DNA from: Psychrobacter sp. 28M-43
GTDB lineage: Bacteria; Pseudomonadota; Gammaproteobacteria; Pseudomonadales; Moraxellaceae
Reading direction: 5' to 3'
Assembly: GCF_014770435.1 (NCBI RefSeq)
Contig: NZ_CP061739.1
Location: 1,364,001-1,428,000, forward strand
Length of the DNA: 64,000 bases
In this document: one piece after another, positions 28,236-37,429 of the stretch
How the letters are laid out: each line of letters begins with the position of its first letter
Numbering within the stretch: position 1 is the stretch's first letter
Notes under the pieces: generated by a model
What the model saw: only the letters and a program-made list of their open reading frames with translations
Told to the model about the DNA's origin: nothing
Databases searched by the model: none
Made by a program: the position numbers and the translations under genes

Positions 28236-29432
28236 ATGATGTCTACTTTACCTGCCTGCGATAAATCCCCTTCCGAGCATCTTCAATCTCTTACCAAAGA
28301 TAACTACCCTGTGGCAAATATGCCAGACGAGCCACTAAAAACTCCACTTGAGATTAATATTGAGCCCAAGCGCTTAGCCATGACCAGCTCATGGAGCGCA
28401 GGGGTAAAAGACGATGGTACGCTTTGGACATGGGGTACAGATGGTCTACTGCGCGAGACTAAGACAGGACAAGACCCAACGCCTAGGCAAGTCGAGGGCG
28501 TGAATGATGCGGTAGCCGTATCAGGTGCGGGTCATATGCTACTACTGAAAGATGATGGCACAGTATGGGGTTGGGGTAGTAACTATCATGGAGAGATAGA
28601 CCCTAGTGATGGTGACATCTTTATTGAAGAATTGAGACAGATTAAAGGGATTGAGAATGTTGTAGATATCGCTGCTGGTGAAATGGACTCCATATTCTTA
28701 ACTAATAACGGTGAAGTCTATGTATTAGGCAGTAATGAAGGTGGTTGGGTTAATGAAATCCCAAAGCAACTTATTATCCCAACTAAAGTTCCTAATCTTT
28801 CAGATATAATCCGTATTGAATTTAGAAATGGAGTTCTATTAGCGTTAGATAAAAAAGGCGAGTTGTACTCTACAGGAAAATCAGAACGTGCGTTAGGACG
28901 TCTTCTCTATCAATCACAAGAACCTGAAATAGAATATCATCCTGCTGCTAAAGTCGCATTACCTAAAAAAACTATCGATTTCTCAGTAACCTCTACAAGC
29001 GCAATGGCAGTTCTTGAAGATGGAAGCGTATGGAACTGGGGAAGCAATAGCTCTGCTAACCTAGCCTTATCAGATTCTGAAGATATTAAAATGCCAGAAA
29101 AAAATCCATATTTACATAAGGTTGTAAATATTGGAATACATGCTGCTGTAACTTCTCAAGGTGACTTATATACTTGGAATAAATACGGGTTTGGGAAGAA
29201 TAAAAACTCTATTTCAGCGTATACATATAATAAACCTTTTTTAATAATGCAAAATATTGATCCAGACCAAATAGTTTATGGGTACTTATCATATGCTGTG
29301 GTCACAAATGATGGCAATGTCTGGTTTTGGAATTGGAATGAAAATGGGCAACGCGGCACGGGTGAAGTTGTAGAAAGCATGGAAAAAGATTATGTATTAA
29401 CACCTGAAAAATCACTATTTACTTTGAAATAA
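28236..29432 (+). CDS. RCC1-repeat (beta-propeller) lipoprotein with a disrupted signal peptide
   Basis: A 398-residue ORF with about seven RCC1/ATS1-type blades, each around a G-x-[VL]-[WY]-x-[WL]-G core: GTLWTWGTDG, GTVWGWGSN, GEVYVLGSN, GELYSTGKS, GSVWNWGSN, GDLYTWNKYG and GNVWFWNWNENGQ. It starts MMSTLPACDKS, where LPAC looks like the end of a lipobox. Upstream, in another frame, the ATG at 28187 opens MNFSKKKPIMSLAII, exactly the missing n- and h-regions. A one-base excess (or two-base loss) between 28229 and 28236 appears to have broken the signal peptide. As it stands the protein would stay cytosolic or not be made. From about 28.65 kb the gene becomes clearly more AT-rich than its first part. 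Function unknown. Confidence 0.7.
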   Translation: MMSTLPACDKSPSEHLQSLTKDNYPVANMPDEPLKTPLEINIEPKRLAMTSSWSAGVKDDGTLWTWGTDGLLRETKTGQDPTPRQVEGVNDAVAVSGAGHMLLLKDDGTVWGWGSNYHGEIDPSDGDIFIEELRQIKGIENVVDIAAGEMDSIFLTNNGEVYVLGSNEGGWVNEIPKQLIIPTKVPNLSDIIRIEFRNGVLLALDKKGELYSTGKSERALGRLLYQSQEPEIEYHPAAKVALPKKTIDFSVTSTSAMAVLEDGSVWNWGSNSSANLALSDSEDIKMPEKNPYLHKVVNIGIHAAVTSQGDLYTWNKYGFGKNKNSISAYTYNKPFLIMQNIDPDQIVYGYLSYAVVTNDGNVWFWNWNENGQRGTGEVVESMEKDYVLTPEKSLFTLK

Positions 29433-29461
29433 AAACCACTTTAAAACTAAGGAAAGTCATT

Positions 29462-29656
29462 ATGTCACAGTCCATCAAAGATATCTTTTATCATGCGCTA
29501 CTAACTCGTGCTGCTTACTCTGAGATGAAAAGCAACGATTTGCAAGGTTGGAATTTACTAGAGAATTAAGCAGGTTAATCCGCCATGTATGCAGACATGG
29601 TAGATTTTATCCAATCCCGCTTTGATTTCATTGGTTCTTTACTAAAACCTATATAA
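29462..29656 (+). pseudogene. Decayed N-terminal fragment, lipase-like in style
   Basis: AAGGA precedes an ATG at 29462 opening a 35-codon frame (MSQSIKDIFYHALLTRAAYS and on) that ends in TAA. The same frame continues past two stops to MYADMVDFIQSRFDFIGSLL and ends at 29656. Together they resemble the first 60 residues of a larger protein; the AAYSEM...SRFDFI pattern recalls the N-terminus of some class 3 lipase-like proteins, by eye only. It probably formed a cassette with the upstream RCC1-repeat gene, 30 bp before it. Confidence 0.4.
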
Positions 29657-29709
29657 GCATTTGCTATCAGTCTATACGGCAATAGTACTGCCTATTTCTA
29701 ACGACCGTC

Positions 29710-30621
29710 TTAGCGATTTTTCTCATCATTGATATCATCTACATCAGCACGACCAATCACATCTAAATCTTCTAGACATAACTTATCGTATTCCTTTTTG
29801 CAAAAATTAGGATCAATATCACACATCGCTGACTGCAGTTGATCGAGGCGATTTTCTGATTGTTGGATGTGCTCAAGCATTTTGGCAAACGCTTCTGCGA
29901 CAGGGTCTTGTGAATAAGGATCGATACCATAAGCACGGAAGGTATTGGTGCGTTTGGCAGTAGGGGTAGTGTCTTTAGTTTGATCGTTGCTCTCACCAGC
30001 CTGTGCCACTTTTTCTTGTTGCTTGGCGTCTTGTACTTTTGTCGCGATTGGATTGCCTTTTTCATCGTGATGATCTGAGATCATACGCGCGGCACTGCCG
30101 ACCATCGTAGCGCCTGCTGGTACAGGTTTGACTACCACTGCATTTGAGCCAATTTTAGCGTTTTTACCGACCGTGAATGGCCCTAAGACTTTGGCACCAG
30201 CACCAACGGTTACACCGTCTTCTAGCGTTGGGTGACGCTTGCCATTATTCCAAGACACACCGCCCAAAGTAACACCATGGTATAGCGTCACGTCGTTACC
30301 AATCTCAGCCGTCTCACCGATGACAACGCCGACACCGTGATCGATAAAAAAGCGTCTACCAATCTTAGCAGCAGGGTGAATCTCGATACCTGTCATGATG
30401 CGCGAGCCGTAAGAGATAATGCGAGCGGCTAGTTTCTGTTCATTGTTCCAAAGACAGTGTGCACCGCGATGCAAAACAAGCGCATGTATGCCCGGATAAG
30501 TTAGGATCACTTCCAGACTATTACGCGCCGCAGGATCTCGGGTGAATACTGCATCAATATCTTCTTTCAAATCGTTTTTGATAGTAATAAGCGATTTGAA
30601 CAATTTGGATGGCAATGACAT
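29710..30621 (-). CDS. cysE: Serine O-acetyltransferase
   Basis: Acetylates L-serine with acetyl-CoA, the first step of cysteine synthesis. Residues 1-60 form the N-terminal helical region, then a left-handed beta-helix of hexapeptide repeats runs from about 75 to 185: [37 protein letters not shown] with the catalytic His, [11 protein letters not shown], and [20 protein letters not shown]. At 303 residues it is longer than the usual 260-275 because of a C-terminal extension of about 115 residues: a polar linker, a [13 protein letters not shown] patch like the C-termini of Pseudomonas-type enzymes, a helical segment and an acidic end. It is a single-gene unit. Confidence 0.92.
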   Translation of the reverse strand: MSLPSKLFKSLITIKNDLKEDIDAVFTRDPAARNSLEVILTYPGIHALVLHRGAHCLWNNEQKLAARIISYGSRIMTGIEIHPAAKIGRRFFIDHGVGVVIGETAEIGNDVTLYHGVTLGGVSWNNGKRHPTLEDGVTVGAGAKVLGPFTVGKNAKIGSNAVVVKPVPAGATMVGSAARMISDHHDEKGNPIATKVQDAKQQEKVAQAGESNDQTKDTTPTAKRTNTFRAYGIDPYSQDPVAEAFAKMLEHIQQSENRLDQLQSAMCDIDPNFCKKEYDKLCLEDLDVIGRADVDDINDEKNR

Positions 30622-30810
30622 AAAGCGTCCTATCTATTCGTCGGTAGAGTGTCGTCGCGAAAACAGCGATGCCTCTAATCTGTGGTCATAAAGTTCGGAT
30701 AATCAGGAATATATATTTTCGCTAAGCTTCTGCAAGTTATAACAGCTTTATACCGCAAAATATAGTAAAAAGCTGTCAAATAAAGGCAAGCTCATAAACT
30801 ATGGCTTGTT

Positions 30811-31692
30811 TTAGTCTTTCGATAGTTTGGCAATCAAAGCGCTTAATAGCTGATATTCTTTTTGATCAAGTTGTAGGCGTGACCCAAGTCTAGACAAGCG
30901 TGATGGCAATGACTTTAGATGTTCGCTATTGGCTAGTCCACGCTGCACCATAAGGTCAGTAGTACGCTGAGTGAGCTGTTGCAACTGCTGCTGATTAATA
31001 GCAGGCTCATCCCATTGCTGACGCAAATTCACATTGATTGTCGATTGGGCGTCTGTGCTTGTATCCGAATCTAAACTATCAGCTGTCTGAGTATGCGTTT
31101 GAGCATAAGCAAAAATAAAGCTGGCGATGACTTGCACCGCTGATGCAACATTTAGGACAGGGTAGGCAGGATTGGCGTCGATTTGAATGTGATAATCGGC
31201 ATAAGCCAATTCTTCATTGGTCAATCCACGGTCTTCACGTCCAAATAATATAGCAATATTTGGTTTGCTAGAAGTAGCAGTAGATGAGGTATCAACATTA
31301 CTATCATCTGCACTTAAAGCTGCCTGTGCATCGATAAAGTCGAACATAATCTTAGCGGCTTGCGTAGGTGTCACAACAGGGCGCGGCATATGACGACTAC
31401 GACTGCTAGCGGCAAATACCAACTGACAGCCAGAGATAGCAGATTCTAAAGTGGGTGCAATTAAAGCTGACGATAATAATTCACTGCCACCTGCTGCATG
31501 AGACACACTGGTTTCGTCAATCGGTAATTTGGGATCGACCACCGTTAAGCGAGACAAGCCCATGGTATGCATCGCGCGGGCAGCCGAACCAATATTGGCA
31601 GGTAAAGTTGTATTAACCATGACTACTTGTAGGCAATCAAGGTAGTCGCTTACTGTATGTGATGATATTGCTAATGAAGCGTCGTTACTCAT
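30811..31692 (-). CDS. trmJ: tRNA (cytidine/uridine-2'-O)-methyltransferase TrmJ
   Basis: A SPOUT-class methyltransferase for position 32 of certain tRNAs. The N-terminal VVMVNTTLPANIGSAARAM (about 23-41), then LTVVDPK, and the knot-forming ILFGREDRGLTNEEL (about 148-162), DANPAYPVLNVASAVQV (about 173-189) are the TrmJ motifs. The C-terminal 70 residues form the helical extension that includes MVQRGLANSEH. An Ala/Ser/Thr-rich insertion (about 130-145) and another near 200-215 lengthen it to 293 residues. Its ATG overlaps the stop of the upstream Hpt gene by one base, so the pair is translationally coupled. Confidence 0.9.
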   Translation of the reverse strand: MSNDASLAISSHTVSDYLDCLQVVMVNTTLPANIGSAARAMHTMGLSRLTVVDPKLPIDETSVSHAAGGSELLSSALIAPTLESAISGCQLVFAASSRSRHMPRPVVTPTQAAKIMFDFIDAQAALSADDSNVDTSSTATSSKPNIAILFGREDRGLTNEELAYADYHIQIDANPAYPVLNVASAVQVIASFIFAYAQTHTQTADSLDSDTSTDAQSTINVNLRQQWDEPAINQQQLQQLTQRTTDLMVQRGLANSEHLKSLPSRLSRLGSRLQLDQKEYQLLSALIAKLSKD

Positions 31693-32072
31693 TATTGTCC
31701 CAGTCTCTGATTGATTTCTTGTTCAGCACGGTGTAACGCAATGGCAATCTCTTCGATCAGGACGGCTTGCTCATTAATCCGGCGCTCACGGCAGTATTCT
31801 TGTAACTGGCTACTAAGACGAACTAATTGAGTCGTACCCAAATTGGCGCTAGCACCTTTTAGAGCATGAGCAGTTTCAAAACCATTGGCGTTATCGTCTT
31901 TTTGATGGGCAATTCGCAGCGCTGCAACTCTTTGCTTACTATCAGCAAAATATACTTGTATCAAATCAACAAAGTCTTCTTCGAGCAGGTCACGCATGTC
32001 CTCGAACTGTTCATGATTGATAATTTCTTCATCAGTTTGTCCGAGCATATTATTATTTGTAGTGTCATCCAT
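31692..32072 (-). CDS. Stand-alone histidine phosphotransfer (Hpt) domain protein
   Basis: A 126-residue phosphorelay intermediate. The phosphoacceptor His69 lies in FETAHALKGASANLG, the canonical Hpt helix; residues 20-120 form the four-helix bundle (EQFEDMRDLLEEDFVDLIQVY and LVRLSSQLQEYC helices). The first 18 residues are polar and probably disordered. No hybrid kinase or receiver gene is adjacent. It sits between dnaE (72 bp upstream) and trmJ (one-base overlap downstream). It probably serves a hybrid sensor kinase encoded elsewhere in the genome; that is inference from domain type. Confidence 0.85.
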   Translation of the reverse strand: MDDTTNNNMLGQTDEEIINHEQFEDMRDLLEEDFVDLIQVYFADSKQRVAALRIAHQKDDNANGFETAHALKGASANLGTTQLVRLSSQLQEYCRERRINEQAVLIEEIAIALHRAEQEINQRLGQ

Positions 32073-32144
32073 GGTGGTTGTCCAATTTATAAAAGTTAAA
32101 GCAATAAGATTACTATAATGAATTTTTAAAACGTAATGTACGTC

Positions 32145-35100
32145 TTAGCTGTAATGGAAATGTAAGTTCTCTTCACTGACCAAAGTCTTTAATGTCTGCA
32201 AGTTGTCGTCATTTGGGTAAACGCGCCAGTGCTCAGACAGTCCAACATTTGCGATGCCATAGACTTCATAAATGCTTAGTCCAAGTGGCAGACAATTATC
32301 ATTGATAGAAGCGTCAGTATTACTCAGGGCGTTATTGGCATAACTGGCTGGCATACCGTTTTGATTGGCCGCGTCATGGTTCATGTCGCTTTCTAATGCC
32401 AATAAATCATTACCGTTCTCATCATACAAGCTGCCACCCATTGCAGGATCGTAGACATTACTACCGCTGCCACCTTGCTCGTCTTGCTCTTGGTTATAAG
32501 CCAGACGCGGCTCAGGAATAATGTCAGCCTGAGCTGATTTGAGTAACGGCTGTAGACGTGTGAGCAAATTAATATCACTACCGTGAACTTTGATACTGAT
32601 TTTTTTGAGCCAACGTAGTCTGGCATCTACCATGCTCATGGCACTATCAAGACGTGCAAACAAACGTCCATCACGCTCACGGATGCTGCCTTTGATAATA
32701 ACGACTTCATCGATTTTCAACTGTTCTTTGACACGATTAAAACGCTCAGCGTAGCAGCTGACCTCGAGTCTCGATGTACCATCATCCAAAGTAATCACGT
32801 TGCGATTACCAAAGTTGGCAATATCTATAATAAGCCCCGAGAAATAGCAACTGCCGTTATAGCCAGTATCGGTTAACTTATCAAGACGCGCACCAGAGGT
32901 ATAGCGCTTCAATTCATCCAAATACTCATTGATCGGATGTCCCGTTAAATACAAGCCTAACGTATTCTTTTCCGCTTTTAGGCGATGTTTGTCGCCCCAA
33001 ATGAGTTCTGGCGTCATGACTAACGGCGGCGCTGCGACCACACCGTCCATTTCACCAAACAAATCCATCATACCTATTTCGCGGTTTTGACGGTCTTGCT
33101 CAGCGGCTTGTACGGCGCTTGGCAATTGACTCATCAAGGCGCCGCGAATCTCGTAAGCTTCGTCGGCTGGCAAGTCAGGTCGTAGCGTGGCGGCAAAGTC
33201 ATCAAAACAGCCAGCACTGACCAACGCTTCAAGTGTGCGCTTATTGACTTTTTTGATGTCCACACGGCGGCAGAAGTCATACAAGTCTTTAAAAGGACCT
33301 TCGCGGCGACGTGCATCTACGATAGACTCTACCGCGCCTTCACCCACGCCTTTAATTGCGCCAAGACCATAGATGATATTGGTCGGAGTATCGGCAACGA
33401 AATGCCACTCACTGCGATTGACTGAAGGATTGACTACGGTTAACCCAAAGTTTTCACGGCAGTCATTGATAAAGAACACGACGTTGTCGGTGTTGTTCAT
33501 ATCTGAAGTTAAGACCGCTGCCATAAATTCGGCAGGGTAGTATTGCTTTAGATAAGCCGTTTGATAAGCCAATACGCCATAAGCCGCAGAATGCGAGCGG
33601 TTAAAACCGTAACCGGCAAACTTTTCCATCAAGTCAAATACACCGCCTGACGTGACCTCATCGATACCTTGTGAGGTGGCACCCGTGACAAAAATATCGC
33701 GCTGCTTGGCCATCTCTTCAGGTTTCTTTTTACCCATCGCACGGCGTAGCATATCAGCACCGCCCAAACTATAGCCTGCCATCACCTGTGAAATTTGCAT
33801 TACCTGTTCTTGATAGACAATAACGCCATTGGTGTTTTCTAAAATTGGCTCAAGATTGGGATGGTCATAAATGACTTCCTCGCGACCATGCTTACGGTCG
33901 ATATACATCTCTACCATGCCTGCATCGAGTGGGCCGGGACGATACAGCGCACACATTGCGATGACATCCTCGATATTGGTCGGTTGCAGTTTAGCCAGAT
34001 ACTTTTTCATACCCATACTTTCTAGCTGAAAGACCGCCGTGGTTTTGGCATCTTGCAGCAGTTTATAGGCTTTGCTGTCATCTAACGGCAAATCTTCTAA
34101 AACTAAGGCAGGTACGTTTTCTTTTGCACGGCGCAAATTAATATTTTCAACCGCAGCGTTGATGACGGTTAAGTTGCGTAGACCCAAAAAGTCAAACTTC
34201 ACCAAACCGACAGCTTCTACATCGTCTTTATCAAACTGGCTGACGCGGTGACCTTCATCATCACAGTAAATGGCACTAAAGTCAGTGATTTTGTGCGGAG
34301 CAATCAATACGCCACCAGCATGTTTACCGACATTTCGACAGACGCCTTCAAGCTTAATCGCCATCTCCCAAATCTCAATGGCATCTTCATAATCCATATT
34401 ATCGGGATTAGAGATCAAGTCTTTGAGCTGTGGTTCTTGCTCAAGCGCTTGGCTCAGTGTGATGCCAGGCGTTTTTGGAATCAGCTTAGATATTTTGTTG
34501 GCCAAAAAGTACGATTTGCTTTGTACGCGTGCCACATCTCGCACAACTGCTTTTGCGGCCATCGTACCAAAGGTAATAATCTGTGAGACGGCATCACGGC
34601 CATAGGTCTGCGCAACATAATCAATAACGCGGTCACGACCTTCGATACAAAAGTCGATATCGAAATCGGGCATCGATACACGCTCAGGGTTCAAGAAGCG
34701 CTCGAACAGTAGGTCGTAATGAATCGGATCAAGATCGGTAATGTTTAGTGCATAGGCGACCAATGAACCTGCACCAGAGCCACGTCCAGGGCCTACTGGC
34801 ACGCCATTGGCTTTTGCCCAGCGGATAAAGTCCATGACGATGAGAAAGTAACCGGGGAAGCCCATAGATAGAATAATATCTAACTCATATGCGAGGCGTT
34901 CATCGTATCTCTGACGGAAGTCGCTCCAATTGTCCGTACGTGCCTCGACAGGAAACAGCTTGTCTAAGCGCTGCTCAAGACCGCGTTGTGACTCGGCACG
35001 GAAAAACGATTCAATCGTCTCGCCTTCAGGAACAGGAAAATCAGGTAGGACGTTAATCCCAAGTGTCAAGGTGACATTGCAGCGTGTAGCGAGACGCAAG

Positions 35101-35864
35101 GTATTATCAATGACCTGCGGAATATCAGCGAATAATTGCTCCATCTGAGCTTGTGTTTTTAGATACTGCTCATCCGAGTAAGTCTGCGGACGGTTTGGAT
35201 CAGCAAGGACATAAGAGCCTGCAATACAGACGCGGGCTTCATGAGCATCAAAATCATCTTGCTCTAAGAAACGCACGTCATTATGCGCAATGATAGGAAT
35301 GCTGTGTTTGGCACCTGAATGGATGGCTGCTTTAATAAAAGCATCTTCGCCTGAACGATTGGTACGCTTGATCGCAAAGTATAAACGATCATCAAATTTT
35401 GACTGCCATTCAGTAAGTAGTTCATCGGCCTTTTCTGGCATCGAGCCGACCAATGCTTGACCCACGTCTGACTTTTCGGTGAGCAGTACAATCACACCTG
35501 CTGCATGTTCTAATATATGACTGCGCTTAATAACTGGCGTGCCATGATTGATAGGATCAGCACGACCTTCGGTAAACCCAAGCGATACGATACGGGTAAT
35601 GTTTTGATACCCTTCGTTATTCATCGCGAGCAAGGTAAGGCGTGTGTCTTCATTATCCATGATGACTTCACTGCCAATGATAGGCTTGATACCCGCACCT
35701 AAGCAGGCACGATAAAACTTCACCGTGGCATATAAATTGGATAAATCGGTCAATGCCAACGCACGCTGATTGTCAGCCGCAGCAGCTTTTACCAGCGGTT
35801 TGATACGCACGATAGAATCGGTGATGGAATATTCGCTGTGAATGCCAAGGTGTACAAATGCCAT
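32145..35864 (-). CDS. dnaE: DNA polymerase III alpha subunit
   Basis: The replicative polymerase subunit, 1239 residues, in the DnaE1 size range. The PHP domain begins at FVHLGIHSEYSITDSIV (3-19) and covers about the first 280 residues. The palm carries GPGRGSGAGSLVAYAL and catalytic Asp400 and Asp402 in PDFDID, with a third Asp expected in the fingers region. FNRSHSAAYGVLAYQTAYLK is the conserved fingers motif. A helix-hairpin-helix-like segment and the OB fold occupy about 830-1090. The C-terminal 150 residues include a low-complexity linker (DEQGGSGSN and on) before the tau-binding tail. Hpt and trmJ follow on the same strand. Confidence 0.97.
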   Translation of the reverse strand: MAFVHLGIHSEYSITDSIVRIKPLVKAAAADNQRALALTDLSNLYATVKFYRACLGAGIKPIIGSEVIMDNEDTRLTLLAMNNEGYQNITRIVSLGFTEGRADPINHGTPVIKRSHILEHAAGVIVLLTEKSDVGQALVGSMPEKADELLTEWQSKFDDRLYFAIKRTNRSGEDAFIKAAIHSGAKHSIPIIAHNDVRFLEQDDFDAHEARVCIAGSYVLADPNRPQTYSDEQYLKTQAQMEQLFADIPQVIDNTLRLATRCNVTLTLGINVLPDFPVPEGETIESFFRAESQRGLEQRLDKLFPVEARTDNWSDFRQRYDERLAYELDIILSMGFPGYFLIVMDFIRWAKANGVPVGPGRGSGAGSLVAYALNITDLDPIHYDLLFERFLNPERVSMPDFDIDFCIEGRDRVIDYVAQTYGRDAVSQIITFGTMAAKAVVRDVARVQSKSYFLANKISKLIPKTPGITLSQALEQEPQLKDLISNPDNMDYEDAIEIWEMAIKLEGVCRNVGKHAGGVLIAPHKITDFSAIYCDDEGHRVSQFDKDDVEAVGLVKFDFLGLRNLTVINAAVENINLRRAKENVPALVLEDLPLDDSKAYKLLQDAKTTAVFQLESMGMKKYLAKLQPTNIEDVIAMCALYRPGPLDAGMVEMYIDRKHGREEVIYDHPNLEPILENTNGVIVYQEQVMQISQVMAGYSLGGADMLRRAMGKKKPEEMAKQRDIFVTGATSQGIDEVTSGGVFDLMEKFAGYGFNRSHSAAYGVLAYQTAYLKQYYPAEFMAAVLTSDMNNTDNVVFFINDCRENFGLTVVNPSVNRSEWHFVADTPTNIIYGLGAIKGVGEGAVESIVDARRREGPFKDLYDFCRRVDIKKVNKRTLEALVSAGCFDDFAATLRPDLPADEAYEIRGALMSQLPSAVQAAEQDRQNREIGMMDLFGEMDGVVAAPPLVMTPELIWGDKHRLKAEKNTLGLYLTGHPINEYLDELKRYTSGARLDKLTDTGYNGSCYFSGLIIDIANFGNRNVITLDDGTSRLEVSCYAERFNRVKEQLKIDEVVIIKGSIRERDGRLFARLDSAMSMVDARLRWLKKISIKVHGSDINLLTRLQPLLKSAQADIIPEPRLAYNQEQDEQGGSGSNVYDPAMGGSLYDENGNDLLALESDMNHDAANQNGMPASYANNALSNTDASINDNCLPLGLSIYEVYGIANVGLSEHWRVYPNDDNLQTLKTLVSEENLHFHYS

Positions 35865-36201
35865 AGAAGACTCTTACTGGTACGATCAAAGAAATAAGCT
35901 GCCGATAAAATAATTGATTATTATCAATCAATTATACTGATATCTAGGGGTCGATAAGACCTCGATAGCCATATTGATACGTTTTAAATTGGGTCGTCAA
36001 TAATAGCATTATTTGCCGCAGACAGCCACAGGTTCAAAGGGTTTAATCTGCGTGAGAGGATTTGTTTTTCTTATTTATTAACATGAAATTTTGCTGCGTT
36101 TTCTCTCAATAGTTGTTAGCATAAACATTTGTTTTTAAATAATTGTAATGCTATGCCGATTTCACTATATTATTCACGCAATCAAAAAAGACGATAATAC
36201 T
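35865..36201. other. Divergent intergenic region between dnaE and the Mrr-like gene
   Basis: No gene is supported. The right half is very AT-rich. The frame of the nuclease is open from 36148, but I consider that extension non-coding. Confidence 0.3.
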
Positions 36202-37332
36202 ATGAGTAATATTACTAAGCTGCCTGCATTTGGCGACATGTTAAATGCTGGAATACAAACTATAAAGAATTTAAGTACGCGAAATACTATTGGGCGCACT
36301 GTATTTTACAGAGAGTTTGAGAAATTAGCGCAAATCGTAAATGATCATAAAGACATCAACTATATGAGTAACTACGATATACGCCATGAATGTCATGATG
36401 GTTCGCCTTGCTACGACGAAATTATTGATTTGATCTTAGTATGCTTATCTGCAATGGGCTTGGTTAAGGAAGATAAATTTAGTTTGATTCCTAATCTAAA
36501 TCAGAACTTTGCCAATTTTATTACTTTCGATGAGAAAGTAACGCCTAAAAATATCATACGTTTAGACCCTTTCGGTAAAGTTTATTTTTGGCTAGCGGGT
36601 AATAATTTTAATCAATATATTGGTGAAGGAATACCAAATGGTGATTATATTGCTAACTTTAAACGCTTCGATAGCAAATCTTTTGCTGATTTGCAAAAAG
36701 TTAATATTGCTGCTTATGGTAAAAACGGTGACGCGCTTATCAATCATTTGATTGATGAAACTAAACGTCGAACCTCTATATTTATGAATAATTATGCAGA
36801 TGCTGCTGTTGGTAATGATTTTGTCAAAGTGACGCCTGATATGATCATGGCTCAACTTGAAAGCTTATCACCTTTACAGTTTGAATGGTTTTGTTTGAAA
36901 TTAATTGAGAGATCCTTGGAGATAGAAAGTCCTGAAAGTAATCTAACATCTCGTCATACAGGGCGGTCTAACGATAATGGTATTGATGGACTAATTATTC
37001 AGGACTTTCCAGATGGTGAGGTGCACAATTATTATATACAGGCCAAGCTCTATAGTAATGGCAATAATATATCTAATGGCGACTTGAGAAATTTCATAGG
37101 TGCATATCCTCCACAAAAAACCAATCATCATGGCATCTTTATTACTACCACAAGCTTTACTAAGCCTGCTCAAGACTATGCTAATTCGACTGATTCGCAC
37201 AGTCTTATTCTCATTGATCAAATGAACTTGATCGAGTTAATGATGCAACATAAAGTCGGTTTAAAAGAGGTGAATGCCAGACCAAAATTATTATTGGACA
37301 ATGACTTTTTTGAAAGAATTAAATTATATTAA
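36202..37332 (+). CDS. Mrr-like restriction endonuclease
   Basis: A 376-residue protein with a C-terminal Mrr_cat-type nuclease fold. LSPLQFEWFCLKLIERSLEI (about 222-241) is the first helix, then GRSNDNGIDGLII with Asp262, YYIQAKLY with the Q-x-K catalytic residues (280-282), a DLRNFIGAYPP strand, HHGIFITTTSFTKPAQDYA, and ILIDQMNLIELMMQHKVG. The first 200 residues contain a probable winged-helix target-recognition region but are not clearly similar to E. coli Mrr. Type IV enzymes of this class cut modified DNA; no methyltransferase partner is nearby, which fits. The gene is visibly more AT-rich than dnaE and ggt on either side, suggesting horizontal acquisition. I prefer the ATG at 36202 to the upstream one at 36148. 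Confidence 0.78.
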   Translation: MSNITKLPAFGDMLNAGIQTIKNLSTRNTIGRTVFYREFEKLAQIVNDHKDINYMSNYDIRHECHDGSPCYDEIIDLILVCLSAMGLVKEDKFSLIPNLNQNFANFITFDEKVTPKNIIRLDPFGKVYFWLAGNNFNQYIGEGIPNGDYIANFKRFDSKSFADLQKVNIAAYGKNGDALINHLIDETKRRTSIFMNNYADAAVGNDFVKVTPDMIMAQLESLSPLQFEWFCLKLIERSLEIESPESNLTSRHTGRSNDNGIDGLIIQDFPDGEVHNYYIQAKLYSNGNNISNGDLRNFIGAYPPQKTNHHGIFITTTSFTKPAQDYANSTDSHSLILIDQMNLIELMMQHKVGLKEVNARPKLLLDNDFFERIKLY

Positions 37333-37362
37333 AGCAGGTCAGTATTTACTTATTTATGCAAG

Positions 37363-37401
37363 AAAAGCTCTATGAGTTATAGCAACACATAGAGCTTTTT
37401 T
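37363..37401. terminator. Terminator between the Mrr-like gene and ggt
   Basis: A 12-bp stem (AAAAGCTCTATG 37363-37374 with 37388-37399) has a 13-nt loop, with a T run on the right. It lies between convergent genes. Confidence 0.8.
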
Positions 37402-37429
37402 ATAATGACTAGAGACATATATTCATAAC

